From Plectonema radiosum NIES-515 (lineage in GTDB: Bacteria > Cyanobacteriota > Cyanobacteriia > Cyanobacteriales > Nostocaceae): a stretch of 52,372 bases of DNA. The number at the start of each line of letters is the position of its first letter. The stretch's first letter is position 1. The stretch covers positions 1 through 52,372 of the forward strand of contig NZ_JAOWRF010000295.1 in NCBI RefSeq assembly GCF_025753815.1. Reading direction: 5' to 3'. Position numbers and translations under genes: made by a program. Under the pieces are notes generated by a model. It did no database searches. It worked only from the letters and a program-made list of their open reading frames with translations, and had not been told where the DNA came from. Shown piece after piece: positions 36,613-45,815 of this stretch.

Positions 36613-37149
36613 GTGTTAAACCCAGAATCCGTTGATTTTTGTATAGAACAACTCGAAAAACATCACGATAGCGCGAGTTTTAGCTGCGGTAACGAACAAC
36701 TGGATCGCTACTTGCACTCCACAGCCAGTCAAGACAAGAAGAGAAATATTGCAATTCCTTACGCTATCTTTGATCGCGATCGCCAAAAAATAATTGGCTA
36801 CTATACTCTATCCATGAGTGGCATAAATCTCGAACAATTACCTCAAAGTATTGTTAAAAAGTTGCCAAAATATCCGATTGTTGGCGTGACCTTAATTGGG
36901 AGATTAGCGGTGGCTCATGATTACAGGGGATATGGTTGGGGAAAGTTGTTGATTATGGACGCTTTATACAGAAGTCTCGCAGTCAGCCAAAGGACTGGTT
37001 GTTTTGCAGTGGTAGTAGATGCGATTGACGATGAAGCGGTGAGGTTTTATCAAAGGTTTGAGTTTCAAACTTTTCCTGACCAACCCTACAAGCTGTTCCG
37101 TACCATGAAAAACATTGCTCAAACTTTTGGTTTACTCCCAAAAAATTAA
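36613..37149 (+). CDS. GNAT-family toxin (TacT-like)
   Basis: The 178-aa protein has FSCGNEQLDRYLHSTASQD near the N-terminus, acetyl-CoA-binding RGYGWGK in a LIGRLAVAHDYRGYGWGK context, and the catalytic-type Tyr in RFYQRFEF. This is the TacT-like GNAT toxin pattern; such toxins acetylate the amino group of charged tRNAs and halt translation. The start is GTG 36613, right after the TacA-like gene. Activity is inferred; key motifs are intact. Confidence 0.9.
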   Translation: MLNPESVDFCIEQLEKHHDSASFSCGNEQLDRYLHSTASQDKKRNIAIPYAIFDRDRQKIIGYYTLSMSGINLEQLPQSIVKKLPKYPIVGVTLIGRLAVAHDYRGYGWGKLLIMDALYRSLAVSQRTGCFAVVVDAIDDEAVRFYQRFEFQTFPDQPYKLFRTMKNIAQTFGLLPKN

Positions 37150-37261
37150 GCAAAAATAAGTTTTTTAAATCTGTCCTTTCTGAGGAATTGAGATACGAAA
37201 AATCTGAGATTTCATGGCGATCGCAAAACCCTATATGATATAAAGAGTCGGTGTAGGTAGT

Positions 37262-38557
37262 TTACAGCCGTAGTATTCCTACTTCTATTAATGCTTGCGT
37301 GGTGATTCCCAAACCAATCAGCGAGATTAAAAATGCACTGAGTGCGGGCAAAATTCTGTGGAGACGCTGTGGTTTTGGTAACTGTAGTTTCTCAAACCAC
37401 TGTTTGGCATAAATTAGCAATAATCCCAATGCTGTTAGTACTGCCGCTAGTCCCAAACTAAATGCTAAAACCAGCATTAGTCCGAAACCCACACGTCCGA
37501 TAGCGATCGCACTTAATAGCAAAACTAAAGCTGAAGGACAAGGTACAAGTCCACCAGAAATACCTAAAGCGAGTAAATTTCCCATCGTTACAGGGGTGTT
37601 TGAGGGTAAGTGATGGTGGTGATGTTCATGTTCATGATCGTGGTGATGTTCATGTTCATGATCGTGGTGATGATGATGGTGATCATGGTCGTGATTCCGC
37701 AGACGGCTAATAAATAGATTTAAACCGATTACCAGCACCATAAAACCAGATAAGATGCTTAACCAAGGTAATACCCGTTCTGGTAAGATAAATTGGGAAG
37801 CAAACAGAGTCGCCAATCCCAAGATAAACACGCCGATGGTATGGGTGAGAGTTGTTGTTAGTCCCAAAAACAGAGCGTGTTGAGCAGTTACTTTTGAACC
37901 CATCAGATAAGCACCAACTATGGTTTTGCCATGTCCGGGTGACATTGCGTGCATTGCACCCCAGACAAAAGCAGCCATCAGCGCGATCGCAAGACTACCA
38001 CCAAATTGCCCGACGGCACCAGGAATTAACCAAAAATCCCGATTTTGACGGTTAAAAATAAAATTTTGGACTTTTCCTTTGTGAAAGATTGTTGCTAAAC
38101 AATGAGAGAAGGGTGCTTCAGTGAGAAACAAATCATAATGCATTCTCTGGTTTTGTGCTGGTTGTAGCCAAGAGTAATTTAGTTGCAAAGTAGTGTGGGT
38201 ATTGGCATTAACTTTCAGAGATGGTTGCAAATTGTTTGTTTCCACAGGTGCGATCGCCACAGTGCCTTTTTTACCTTGCTCATTGGATAAAAAGATGCGA
38301 TCGCCTAAAAATTGTTCAAGTTCTCTTTTATGGGTTGCAGTTTCTTCACGGGAAAGTTGTCCATCCCGGTTGTCATCACTAAAAGCTACTAAACCCGTAG
38401 GAAAAGTCAGTGTAATTGCAGTTTCTTTTTCGCCTACCATAACTTCTGCAACTGACAAATCTGCCCAATGTGCAAGGCTAGGTGCGCTAAAACTAATTGA
38501 TAACAGCAGTGATAAAAAGAAGGAAATGATACTAATTTTACGCCAGTGCATTTTCAT
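37262..38557 (-). CDS. NicO-type nickel/cobalt transporter
   Basis: The 431-aa protein starts with a signal-peptide-like segment, then an about 180-residue extracytoplasmic part containing an EF-hand-like loop (SDDNRDGQLSREE). Membrane spans follow with the family motif HAMSPGHGKTIVGAYLMG, a long His/Asp/Glu-rich cytoplasmic loop, and a second half with GGLVPCPSALVLLL. NicO/RcnA proteins move Ni2+ or Co2+ across the membrane. The metal and direction here are not determined. It lies downstream of the TPR and DUF4331 genes on the same strand. Confidence 0.87.
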   Translation of the reverse strand: MKMHWRKISIISFFLSLLLSISFSAPSLAHWADLSVAEVMVGEKETAITLTFPTGLVAFSDDNRDGQLSREETATHKRELEQFLGDRIFLSNEQGKKGTVAIAPVETNNLQPSLKVNANTHTTLQLNYSWLQPAQNQRMHYDLFLTEAPFSHCLATIFHKGKVQNFIFNRQNRDFWLIPGAVGQFGGSLAIALMAAFVWGAMHAMSPGHGKTIVGAYLMGSKVTAQHALFLGLTTTLTHTIGVFILGLATLFASQFILPERVLPWLSILSGFMVLVIGLNLFISRLRNHDHDHHHHHHDHEHEHHHDHEHEHHHHHLPSNTPVTMGNLLALGISGGLVPCPSALVLLLSAIAIGRVGFGLMLVLAFSLGLAAVLTALGLLLIYAKQWFEKLQLPKPQRLHRILPALSAFLISLIGLGITTQALIEVGILRL

Positions 38558-38663
38558 ATCTTTGAGAGTTTGCAGGAAGAAGAGTTTATGAACTACCAGG
38601 TAGCGGAGGAAGGCTAAAATCCAATATGCTTGATGCTAAGGTTTTTGGTACTTATTTTAGACC

Positions 38664-38693
38664 TGTAGAGACGCGAAATTTCGCGTCTCTACA
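38664..38693. repeat. 30-bp perfect palindrome between NicO and TPR genes
   Basis: TGTAGAGACGCGAAA plus its reverse complement, followed by two ATTTCGCGTCTCTACACTCG-type copies of its right arm. It sits in the gap between the TPR and NicO genes and may attenuate or stabilise their shared transcript. Confidence 0.7.
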
Positions 38694-38727
38694 CTCGTAT
38701 TTCGCGTCTCTACACTCGTATTTTGGG

Positions 38728-40116
38728 CTAAAATCCAAAATTCTCTAATCCCAGTCCTGATGAGTATCGCGCTTGTTTGTCAAAAGTCGGATCGATTTGT
38801 TGAGATAATTTTTGGTAAGTTAAAGCCTGCTGGTTATTTCCCAATGCTTTTTCAATCATGGCTGCACGATAGAATATAGCAGCATCTTTTGTACCCAGTT
38901 GTAAGGCTTCTTGGATAGCTTGTTGAGCTTCTTTGATGCGTCCAGAGTCAGATAATGCCCAAGCAAGGGTATCGTTGGTTTGAGCATCCCGACGAATCTT
39001 GATTTCTGCTTGCATCAAGGATAAGGCTTCAGCGGTATCTTGAGGACGATTTTTTTCTAATAATAACCTTGCTAACTCTCGTCGATGTCCAAAGGAACCG
39101 TTACCATGTGCTGTAGCATTTTCTTGTCTGAGTAAGGTTTCGGCTTCGGTTAATAATTTTACTGCTTGTTGTTGTTCACCTTGCAGTTGTTTCAGTCTGG
39201 CTTTACCCCGAAAAACAGCATGATCGTAAGTTGTGGATGATTTCTGGGAGTTGGGTAAAACTTGGGAATAAAGGTTCTCTGCTGCTTTGTAGTCTCCCTT
39301 TCTGGTTTTCAGTTCTGCCAGATGCAGTAGGGCTAAGGGATACCTCGGTATAATTCCTAGAGCTTCTTTATATAAGTTTTCTGCTAGTTCAAGTTGTCCG
39401 TGTTTGTAGTAAAACTGACCTAGTAATACCCGCGTGTATGCAGAACTGCCTGTCTCTCCGGCTTCTTCCATAGATAGGGCAAATTTAAAAGTATCAATTG
39501 CTGCTTGTTCTTGTCCTTGTGCTGTTAGTACCAAGGCTTGTAAAGTTAAGTTTCCTTGGGTGGGAAGTTTGTTTACTAAGGTATCAGCAGCGGTTTTTGC
39601 CTCTTCTAGTTTACCCATCGCTAACTTAGATGTCACCAAGATAGCCAGGGCACCTTGATTGCGGGGTTGAATTTTTAATACTTGTTGGGATAACCCTATG
39701 GCTTCGGTAAAATCATGTCTAGCTTGGGCAACACGAGCCAAAACTATCACCGCGCTTTGGTTATTGAAAGGTAAACTGGAGAGAGAGCGTTTAGCTGCTT
39801 GTTCTGCGAGTAAATACCAGTTATTTTCACCAGTTGCCTTTGCCATATTGAAATATGCTTGAGCTAAGGAAGCTAAATTTAAGCCACTTTCGGGATTTTG
39901 GCGGACTTTTTCTTGGTAAAGGGCGATTTCCTGTAAGATGGTAGCTCGACGATTGTCAGTACCTGGTAAAGAGCGAGAAAGAGAGTAACGATAAGGTGCC
40001 AGAAGTTGGGAAGATTGGGAATTGAGGTATGAGACTACAAGGGTAGTTGCGATGGGGACTGCTAGGAGTAACAGCCACTTAGGTTTGAGTTTGTGCTTGT
40101 AAATAGCTTCGGTCAT
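38728..40116 (-). CDS. Membrane-anchored TPR protein
   Basis: The protein of about 462 residues starts with a membrane anchor (WLLLLAVPIATTLVVSYL) followed by about ten TPR-type helix pairs, for example QAYFNMAKATGENNWYLLAE and LAENLYKEALGIIPRYPLAL. It probably scaffolds other proteins outside the cytoplasm. I chose ATG 40116 because AAGGA lies about 10 nt upstream; the frame is open to 40182, but that part (YFKSATPK) is translated MITE DNA. It is flanked by the DUF4331 and NicO genes on the same strand. Confidence 0.85.
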   Translation of the reverse strand: MTEAIYKHKLKPKWLLLLAVPIATTLVVSYLNSQSSQLLAPYRYSLSRSLPGTDNRRATILQEIALYQEKVRQNPESGLNLASLAQAYFNMAKATGENNWYLLAEQAAKRSLSSLPFNNQSAVIVLARVAQARHDFTEAIGLSQQVLKIQPRNQGALAILVTSKLAMGKLEEAKTAADTLVNKLPTQGNLTLQALVLTAQGQEQAAIDTFKFALSMEEAGETGSSAYTRVLLGQFYYKHGQLELAENLYKEALGIIPRYPLALLHLAELKTRKGDYKAAENLYSQVLPNSQKSSTTYDHAVFRGKARLKQLQGEQQQAVKLLTEAETLLRQENATAHGNGSFGHRRELARLLLEKNRPQDTAEALSLMQAEIKIRRDAQTNDTLAWALSDSGRIKEAQQAIQEALQLGTKDAAIFYRAAMIEKALGNNQQALTYQKLSQQIDPTFDKQARYSSGLGLENFGF

Positions 40117-40141
40117 TTCCGTTATTTCCTTTTCTTTTTTG

Positions 40142-40254
40142 GGTGTTGCTGATTTGAAGTATGAAATTGGTTTGTTGGGCATCCAAAATCCTTGTAGAGA
40201 CGCGACCGGTCGCGTCTCTACAGATATGATTCATACCTGAATTCAGCAACATCC
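40142..40254. mobile_element. MITE-like element, GGCGTTGCTGA family, copy 3
   Basis: GGTGTTGCTGATTTGAAGTA at 40142 is mirrored by CTGAATTCAGCAACATCC ending at 40254. The interior holds a 30-bp perfect palindrome with an ACCGGT core (40193-40222). It lies just upstream of the TPR gene and extends that gene's open frame artificially. Confidence 0.75.
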
Positions 40255-40407
40255 TTTTTTGAGCCACACAGACGCAGAGAACACACAGAGCAGGGGAAAG
40301 GAGAAAAGCAGTTGTTGAGTTCGTAGTCAGCACAAAGCGTGCTTCTAATTTTTTGAGCGATAAATCGCTCACTACAATCTGCTTTCTCCTAATCTTCTTG
40401 TGTCCCT

Positions 40408-41697
40408 CTAATTTGGTAGCGCTAAGTAAGGAAATTGTGTTTCTAACGGTTTATGACCTTGAGCTGGGTTATCGGGAGTACCTTCGTAGGAAACGTTATC
40501 GGCAGCGATCGCACCGTTCGTAAGTACACTTAAAGTTGTATCAATCACATCATCTAAGAGCAAACGTCCGGTGATGGGGCTGCCTTTGAGGTTGAGGGCT
40601 TTACCGTAACCACTTTGTTGGGTAGTATCAATTCGCATCACGTCAGGAAGGAATGCACCCAGTAAAGCATTAGCTCGTGTATCGTCATTCCCCAGGGCTT
40701 TGAGGGTAGTTTTCGCTTCTGCTCCCACCGGTGCAGCAGCACTACTTAAGTCAGCAGTGGGGGGAATACTATTAAAGGCATTCAGAAAATCGTTAGTAAC
40801 GATTAAGCCTTCGTTAATACCTGGTCGTCCCAGACGTTCAACCTGTTGGAATTTCTGATTGCGGGGGTTTCTGACAGAGATAGTTTCCCACACATCGAAA
40901 GTTGTGGCTTTAGTCTTTCCTTGTAATAAAGAGCGTGGTACTCTAACAACAATGGTGTTAACGTTATATCCTTTAGCAAAGTCAAGGGCTTGGTTGGTGG
41001 GACGAAAACCAACTTGGGGACCTATACCTAAAGCTCCAGCACGAACTCGGAAAAATTGTTCCACATCAAAGAAGAAAGGATCTTCCCGCAGTCCGGCAAA
41101 TACACTAACTTTGGAGTTTCCTAAGTTTAGTTCGTTAAGAGTTGGGTTATTATTATCTGCACTTAGGGGAGTAGTTTTAGCTTCATCTGCACCAATTCTT
41201 CTACCGTTAGCGATCGCAGTTAATTTAAATGCTTGTTCCCCTTGGCTGTTGGGTTGTTCAAATTGAAACCGCAGGATCACATCTTCTTGACCTGTGGGGG
41301 TTGCATCTTTATCAGCAACACGGGTAACTTTAAATTCATAAAGAGCATTGCTGCTAAAATAATACTGCTGACGAGCAACCGATCGCGGATTGGTATTCAT
41401 CACGAATATCAAGTCATCTTCACTCGCACTGGGGTTTTGGTCTTTTTCCCGGAACACATATAAATCAGTTAAATTCAGGTTGCGACCTTTTGTATCCACC
41501 TCCCCGTCATCATGGTCGGAAGCATTAACGTATATTGGGATAACTGTTACTATACCAACAGCTAAACCCAAAGCTAATACACTTGCTCCAATAATTTTTT
41601 TCAGATTCCGATTTTTGAAACTCAAGCGGTGCAAGGATTTTTTAGCACCAATTGTTGTTGTATCCGTCATCTTGGTATCTCTTGACATATTTGTCAT
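40408..41697 (-). CDS. DUF4331 domain protein, exported
   Basis: The 429-aa protein has an N-terminal hydrophobic export segment (IIGASVLALGLAVGIVTVIP) followed by SDHDDGEVDTKGRNLNLTD, LYVF, the start of the DUF4331 domain. The domain runs to the C-terminus (FPYLALPN). The function of DUF4331 is unknown. It lies upstream of the TPR and NicO genes; the His/Asp-rich HDDGE start could bind metal, which is a guess. Starts at ATG 41697 or 41670 are both possible. Confidence 0.87.
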   Translation of the reverse strand: MTNMSRDTKMTDTTTIGAKKSLHRLSFKNRNLKKIIGASVLALGLAVGIVTVIPIYVNASDHDDGEVDTKGRNLNLTDLYVFREKDQNPSASEDDLIFVMNTNPRSVARQQYYFSSNALYEFKVTRVADKDATPTGQEDVILRFQFEQPNSQGEQAFKLTAIANGRRIGADEAKTTPLSADNNNPTLNELNLGNSKVSVFAGLREDPFFFDVEQFFRVRAGALGIGPQVGFRPTNQALDFAKGYNVNTIVVRVPRSLLQGKTKATTFDVWETISVRNPRNQKFQQVERLGRPGINEGLIVTNDFLNAFNSIPPTADLSSAAAPVGAEAKTTLKALGNDDTRANALLGAFLPDVMRIDTTQQSGYGKALNLKGSPITGRLLLDDVIDTTLSVLTNGAIAADNVSYEGTPDNPAQGHKPLETQFPYLALPN

Positions 41698-42503
41698 TAT
41701 TAGTAAGGGAACTCAGAAAAATATTCCTTTCCTCCTTCCCTCTTCTCCAATAGCTCTATATTGTTGAATTGTGTTGTTCACTTTACAGACCAAAAACTGT
41801 TCACTTTTTGTTCACTTTTACTTTTAAGCCGAGTTTCTCAATCTCCTATTCAAATTAGACATAGAAAGTAGAGTCATACGTAGAGACGTAGCACTTGGTA
41901 GTCTAATCAAGGATTTCGGGCAACGCATAATTAATTTATCGAGATGTCTTGTACATCAACCAGAAACCACCAAAGATGTTTGCTGCTTATCAAAACTTCC
42001 ATTGATAACAGGACTTACGCAAAAATTATCTCTCTTCCTCATTCCTCTGTGAACTCTGCGTTCTCTGCGGTTCGTTTTTCCACGACAATATTAGACATCG
42101 ACCGCTATGCTTATTATGCGTTAACCGAAACCCTTGATTAGACGATTCTGTGCTACGTCTCTACGTATGACTCTGGAGATATCTATTGTGATTAGCTAGA
42201 AAACATCCATTCAGCTATAGCGGTATGCATATCCACAACTTCCCATCATCAAGTCTTTCAAATTAATTAATTTATCGTTGCCAAAGAATATCTGCAACTG
42301 TTACCATTCCCGCTTTCAAATGACCACGAATAGCTGACTTGTATCTGATGATATAAACGATAATATAATAGAATCATTAAACATCTCCAGAAAAAAATGT
42401 AGAGACGTAGCACAGAATCGTCTCTAGGGGTTTTGGACAACGCTAACGTTCATTTTCACTCCTATGTCTATTCAGTTATCTCATAAAATTGGTGGTGTGA
42501 GTT
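41698..42503. other. Intergenic region made largely of three degenerate MITEs
   Basis: Three members of the TTAGACATCTCC family lie in it: about 41855-41949, 42091-42187 and 42377-42472. Each has a GTAGAGACGTAGCAC-type arm and the family phrase ATGCGTTRNCCGAAACCC or its reverse. Between them is AT-rich DNA. No gene beyond chance open frames is supported. Confidence 0.65.
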
Positions 42504-43214
42504 ATGACTAGCCTCGTACCCAAATCTGAATCAACTGATATTTTTTATCCAAGTTCGGATGGTGAACCTTTGGCAGAAACTTCTGTTCATGCGGATGCAA
42601 TAATTAACACCGTTGTTGCCTTGCGTCAGTATCTTGCAGGCAAACCGGCAATTGTTCTCGCAGATCAGTTTCTCTACTACGCTCAAGGTTATCCTCGATT
42701 GAGGGTAGCTCCAGATGTAATGGTAATTTACAACGTCCCACCTGGAGCTAGAGATAATTATAAGATTTGGGAAGAAAGACAAGTACCACTAGTCATTTTT
42801 GAAATGACTTCTCAGGGAACTAGAGAGCAAGATATCAGTTTCAAAAAAACTCTGTACGAGCAGTTAGCAGTACTGGAGTACTGGTTATTTGACCCTAAAG
42901 GAGAATGGATTCCCGAACAACTCCGGGGTTATCGTTTAATTAGACAAGAGTATGAGCTAATTACAGATAAGCGAAGTGAGGCTTTGCAACTACGGTTAGA
43001 GATTGAAGAGCAATTGATTGCCTTTTACAAACAGGATACAAAAGAGAAATTATTGGCTCCTGGGGAGTTAGTGCAAGCGCTACAGCAGGAAATTTTAGCA
43101 CGAGAACAAGCTGAGGAGCGAACAAAACAAGCTGAAGAACGAGCAAAACAAGCTGAGTTACAGGTAGAAAGGTTAAAAGAACAGTTGCGTAGACGCGAAG
43201 CGGCTTGTCGTTAG
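42504..43214 (+). CDS. Uma2-family endonuclease-fold protein
   Basis: The 236-aa protein matches the cyanobacterial Uma2 (DUF820) family with a PD-(D/E)XK nuclease-like core: RVAPDVMVIY supplies the Asp and LVIFEMTSQG the Glu. The C-terminal about 50 residues are a coiled coil rich in EERTKQAEERAKQAE. The biological role of the family is unclear. It starts at ATG 42504. The stop codon TAG (43212-43214) lies in the end of a TTAGACATC-type MITE, so the insertion set the present C-terminus. Confidence 0.88.
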   Translation: MTSLVPKSESTDIFYPSSDGEPLAETSVHADAIINTVVALRQYLAGKPAIVLADQFLYYAQGYPRLRVAPDVMVIYNVPPGARDNYKIWEERQVPLVIFEMTSQGTREQDISFKKTLYEQLAVLEYWLFDPKGEWIPEQLRGYRLIRQEYELITDKRSEALQLRLEIEEQLIAFYKQDTKEKLLAPGELVQALQQEILAREQAEERTKQAEERAKQAELQVERLKEQLRRREAACR

Positions 43215-43320
43215 ACATCGCTTGGGGTTGATCCTGATGCTGTAGACATCGACTGAATTTAAATATGTGTTATCCAGCAACCCCTAGAGACGTAGCACAG
43301 AATCGTCTCTACATTCTTAA
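43211..43320. mobile_element. Degenerate MITE, TTAGACATCTCC family
   Basis: TTAGACATCG at 43211 overlaps the stop of the Uma2 gene. A second TAGACATCGACTGAATTTAA start at about 43243 is followed by ATGTGTTATCCAGCAACCCC and a GAGACGTAGCACAGAATCGT hairpin arm. The right terminus is poorly preserved. Confidence 0.55.
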
Positions 43321-43405
43321 TAACTTATAAATTACCGCGATCGCTAGATGCTAAAATTCTCTCAACAGCTATAATTTAACATCTATTTAAGCGAGAAATT
43401 TACTT

Positions 43406-44737
43406 GTGGATGTAATATTACAGCGATCGCACGAATTAAAACTAGCCTTAACCGATTTTGTGGTTGATGCAGAAGGTGAACTAGCTACAGCGCTGGAAAC
43501 CTATGCAGCAGAACAATCACGTCGTGGTTCGGGAGATAGTAAACAGCAAGATTTCATCATTGACAGTTTTGCGATCGAAGGCAAAGTCGGTGATAAAACA
43601 CCGCTTGATTTATTTTGTGAAAGTCATCCAGATTTACCAGATACAGAACGAAACCTGATTCGCAGTTGGCATCGTAGTTTTATTGGCTTGTTTGCCGTAG
43701 TTCAAATTTTACCTGATGGCTTTGAATTGGTAAATTGGCTAACAGAGAAACACTATATTGTCAAGCCAACTGATCCATTGACAATTCAAGAAATGTTGCG
43801 GTTTCAAGTAGGAGAAATTTTCCTAACTCGAATTGCTCCCGTAACCGACACTGAATGGATGTTTTTTGGTTCCCATACACTCTTCGGTAAATTAGGCAAA
43901 CCAAAATTAGCAGTAGCAATTGGTAATTTCAAAGATAACTACAAAAATAATCTTTACGGTGATGCACCAGATTTATTAGAAGAAGCTTGGCTATCAGTCG
44001 AAAAATATCATCAGGAATTTGTTGATTTCTTTGGCAGCGATGAAATCACATTGTCGGGATATCAACTTAACAAAAAAGTAGTTGAATTCCAAGAGTTAAT
44101 GACTGAGAAACGCTTGACAGAAGCCGGTATTGATACTTCTAAATCTTTAGCTGAAGCCGCTTCAGCCGCAGGTATCGACGAAGAAGAAATCAAAGCGGCA
44201 GCAGAAGAGTTAGGTGCTGACTCTCAAGTAGTTTCTCAGGTATTTAACAATAAATCTGCCAATAATAAAATGGTGATGCCAAAGGTTGATTTACCTGCGG
44301 AACTGAGAAAAGCCGAACAGGTAACGGCACTTTCTCATCCTCGTTGGGGACAAATGTTTTTACCAACATACGGTAAAATGAAGGCAATTTTAGAAGCTGA
44401 GGTGCCAAATATTGAAGGTTCAGAAAAAGTAATTCGTTACTTCCTAGAAGATAAAAGTATTAATGCCTTCGTTTGGTATCGGTTAGCGCAACAATACCCA
44501 ACTCAATTAGAAAAGGTGTTGCAAACTTATTTACAGCGTCCAGATTTTAGTTTGGAAAGCGACTTGAAACCGCTTTTGCAGCAATTCAACAAACTGATTG
44601 AGCCAGAGTTACCAGAAATTGCTAGTGTACCTATACATCTGCATAATTTGTTTCAAGAAGCTTTGACAGATGTGAATAAATCTAAGTCTAAGGATAAAGC
44701 GAAAAAGCCCACAGCAAAGGGTTTTCAACGAAGTTAA
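43406..44737 (+). CDS. Conserved cyanobacterial-type protein of unknown function
   Basis: I do not recognise a family for this 443-aa protein. It has no signal peptide or membrane span. The N-terminal half is mixed alpha/beta (DFIIDSFAIEGKVGDKTPLD, WHRSFIGLFAVVQILPDGFE). The middle is charged and helical (AEAASAAGIDEEEIKAAAEE). The C-terminal half is helical and ends in a Lys/Ser-rich tail. The start is GTG 43406. The stop codon overlaps a strong hairpin. It looks like a housekeeping-type soluble protein, but nothing more can be said. Confidence 0.75.
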   Translation: MDVILQRSHELKLALTDFVVDAEGELATALETYAAEQSRRGSGDSKQQDFIIDSFAIEGKVGDKTPLDLFCESHPDLPDTERNLIRSWHRSFIGLFAVVQILPDGFELVNWLTEKHYIVKPTDPLTIQEMLRFQVGEIFLTRIAPVTDTEWMFFGSHTLFGKLGKPKLAVAIGNFKDNYKNNLYGDAPDLLEEAWLSVEKYHQEFVDFFGSDEITLSGYQLNKKVVEFQELMTEKRLTEAGIDTSKSLAEAASAAGIDEEEIKAAAEELGADSQVVSQVFNNKSANNKMVMPKVDLPAELRKAEQVTALSHPRWGQMFLPTYGKMKAILEAEVPNIEGSEKVIRYFLEDKSINAFVWYRLAQQYPTQLEKVLQTYLQRPDFSLESDLKPLLQQFNKLIEPELPEIASVPIHLHNLFQEALTDVNKSKSKDKAKKPTAKGFQRS

Positions 44738-44780
44738 GATGTGAGTATAAGCAATTCAAGTGTGCTTATACTCACATCTT
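44736..44780. terminator. 18-bp perfect stem hairpin overlapping a stop codon
   Basis: AAGATGTGAGTATAAGCA at 44736-44753 pairs perfectly with 44763-44780 across a 9-base loop. Two bases of the preceding gene's TAA stop are inside the stem. There is no T tract, so it may protect the mRNA 3' end rather than act as an intrinsic terminator. Confidence 0.7.
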
Positions 44781-44876
44781 GCACCAACCTTTTAATACAG
44801 TGACAAACTCCTTGGTTGACATAAAAGGAACGAAGTTGATAGAATCTCTAGGAAATTACACGTAAAATTTATCTGA

Positions 44877-45539
44877 ATGAAAAAGCAGGATTGTGCTGTT
44901 TGGTTAGGTGGAGTGGCATTTATCGGTCTTTGTCCCTTGGTGATTGTGGCTGGACAGACACCTGCATCGGCTGCCTGTGTGATACCCGACTCCGTTTTAG
45001 ATCAAGCTACCGTTATTGCCTCGTTTCTTAACTCAGAATGTACACAACAGACCCTGACGCAAGATACGACTTATTATCGCTATTACAATGATGATAATAC
45101 TTATCGGTTTGGTAGATTTTTAACAACTAATTTTTATGACAGTAGTAATGGTAAAACTACATTAGATGCCATTCAAGAGTTGGCTCTAGCTCAATACTTC
45201 GGACCTCCTGCAAATTTAGCGCAATTGAGAGAAAGAGTAACTCTACCCGCAGGGTTGGATGTTTATATCGGTGTTGCTGGACCTCAATCTCCTAAAGCTT
45301 GCTACCCAGGTGGTGCCACACAAGGGTTTATAGAAAATACAAGAACTACAGGTATCTCATTTATTTTTGATGGCAATGTACCTGATGGAGGTTCCTTGCC
45401 CGCAAATTGCTATAGTGTTCCCAAACCGATTCCCGAACCCTCTCCTCTTTTTGGCATAGGTGCGATCGCTATAATCGGTTTGGCTACTATGTTCAATCGT
45501 GCTTTAACAGAGTCCAAAATTAGGCGTTGCACCAATTGA
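44877..45539 (+). CDS. PEP-CTERM sorting-signal protein
   Basis: The 220-aa protein has an N-terminal signal peptide (WLGGVAFIGLCPLVIVAG, cleavage after ASA likely) and a C-terminal PEP-CTERM tail: IPEPSPLFGIGAIAIIGLAT followed by arginines. Such proteins are processed by an exosortase and sent to the cell surface or extracellular matrix. The mature part has several Cys and Tyr residues and no recognised domain. The last codons (RRCTN and stop) come from a MITE terminus. It starts at ATG 44877. Confidence 0.82.
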   Translation: MKKQDCAVWLGGVAFIGLCPLVIVAGQTPASAACVIPDSVLDQATVIASFLNSECTQQTLTQDTTYYRYYNDDNTYRFGRFLTTNFYDSSNGKTTLDAIQELALAQYFGPPANLAQLRERVTLPAGLDVYIGVAGPQSPKACYPGGATQGFIENTRTTGISFIFDGNVPDGGSLPANCYSVPKPIPEPSPLFGIGAIAIIGLATMFNRALTESKIRRCTN

Positions 45540-45630
45540 AGTATCAAAATCAAGGATCTTAAACTCTTACAAGGAGTGCTACGAGTGTGACTAGAAGTGA
45601 GACCAATTCAATCCTTTCTTCAGCAACACC
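45523..45630. mobile_element. MITE-like element, GGCGTTGCTGA family, copy 4
   Basis: GGCGTTGCACCAATTGAAGT at 45523 is mirrored by CAATCCTTTCTTCAGCAACA ending near 45630. The interior GTGCTACGAGTG is shared with the copy at 7757. It overlaps the 3' end of the PEP-CTERM gene and supplies its last codons and stop. Confidence 0.65.
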
Positions 45631-45650
45631 CAAAATTAACAAGGGTGCCA

Positions 45651-45742
45651 TTAGACATCTCCGAAAATTAAATATGCGTTATCCAAACCCCAAGAGACGC
45701 GAAATTTCGCGTCTCTACATTGTTTTTCACCAGATGTCTATT
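45651..45742. mobile_element. MITE-like element, TTAGACATCTCC family, copy at 45651
   Basis: TTAGACATCTCCGAAAA at the left is mirrored by TTTTTCACCAGATGTCTATT at the right. The interior contains GAGACGCGAAATTTCGCGTC and the phrase TATGCGTTATCC. It lies 20 bp after the previous element. Confidence 0.8.
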
Positions 45743-45815
45743 CCAATTCAAGTCTAAATTGCAATACACACTCCATCAGTGCATTGACCTAGCAGGAGCT
45801 ACAGCAGTGTCGAAG

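Noticed and set aside
41944-42141. Short plus-strand gene before Uma2
   Set aside because: It overlaps two degenerate MITEs and has no recognisable domain.
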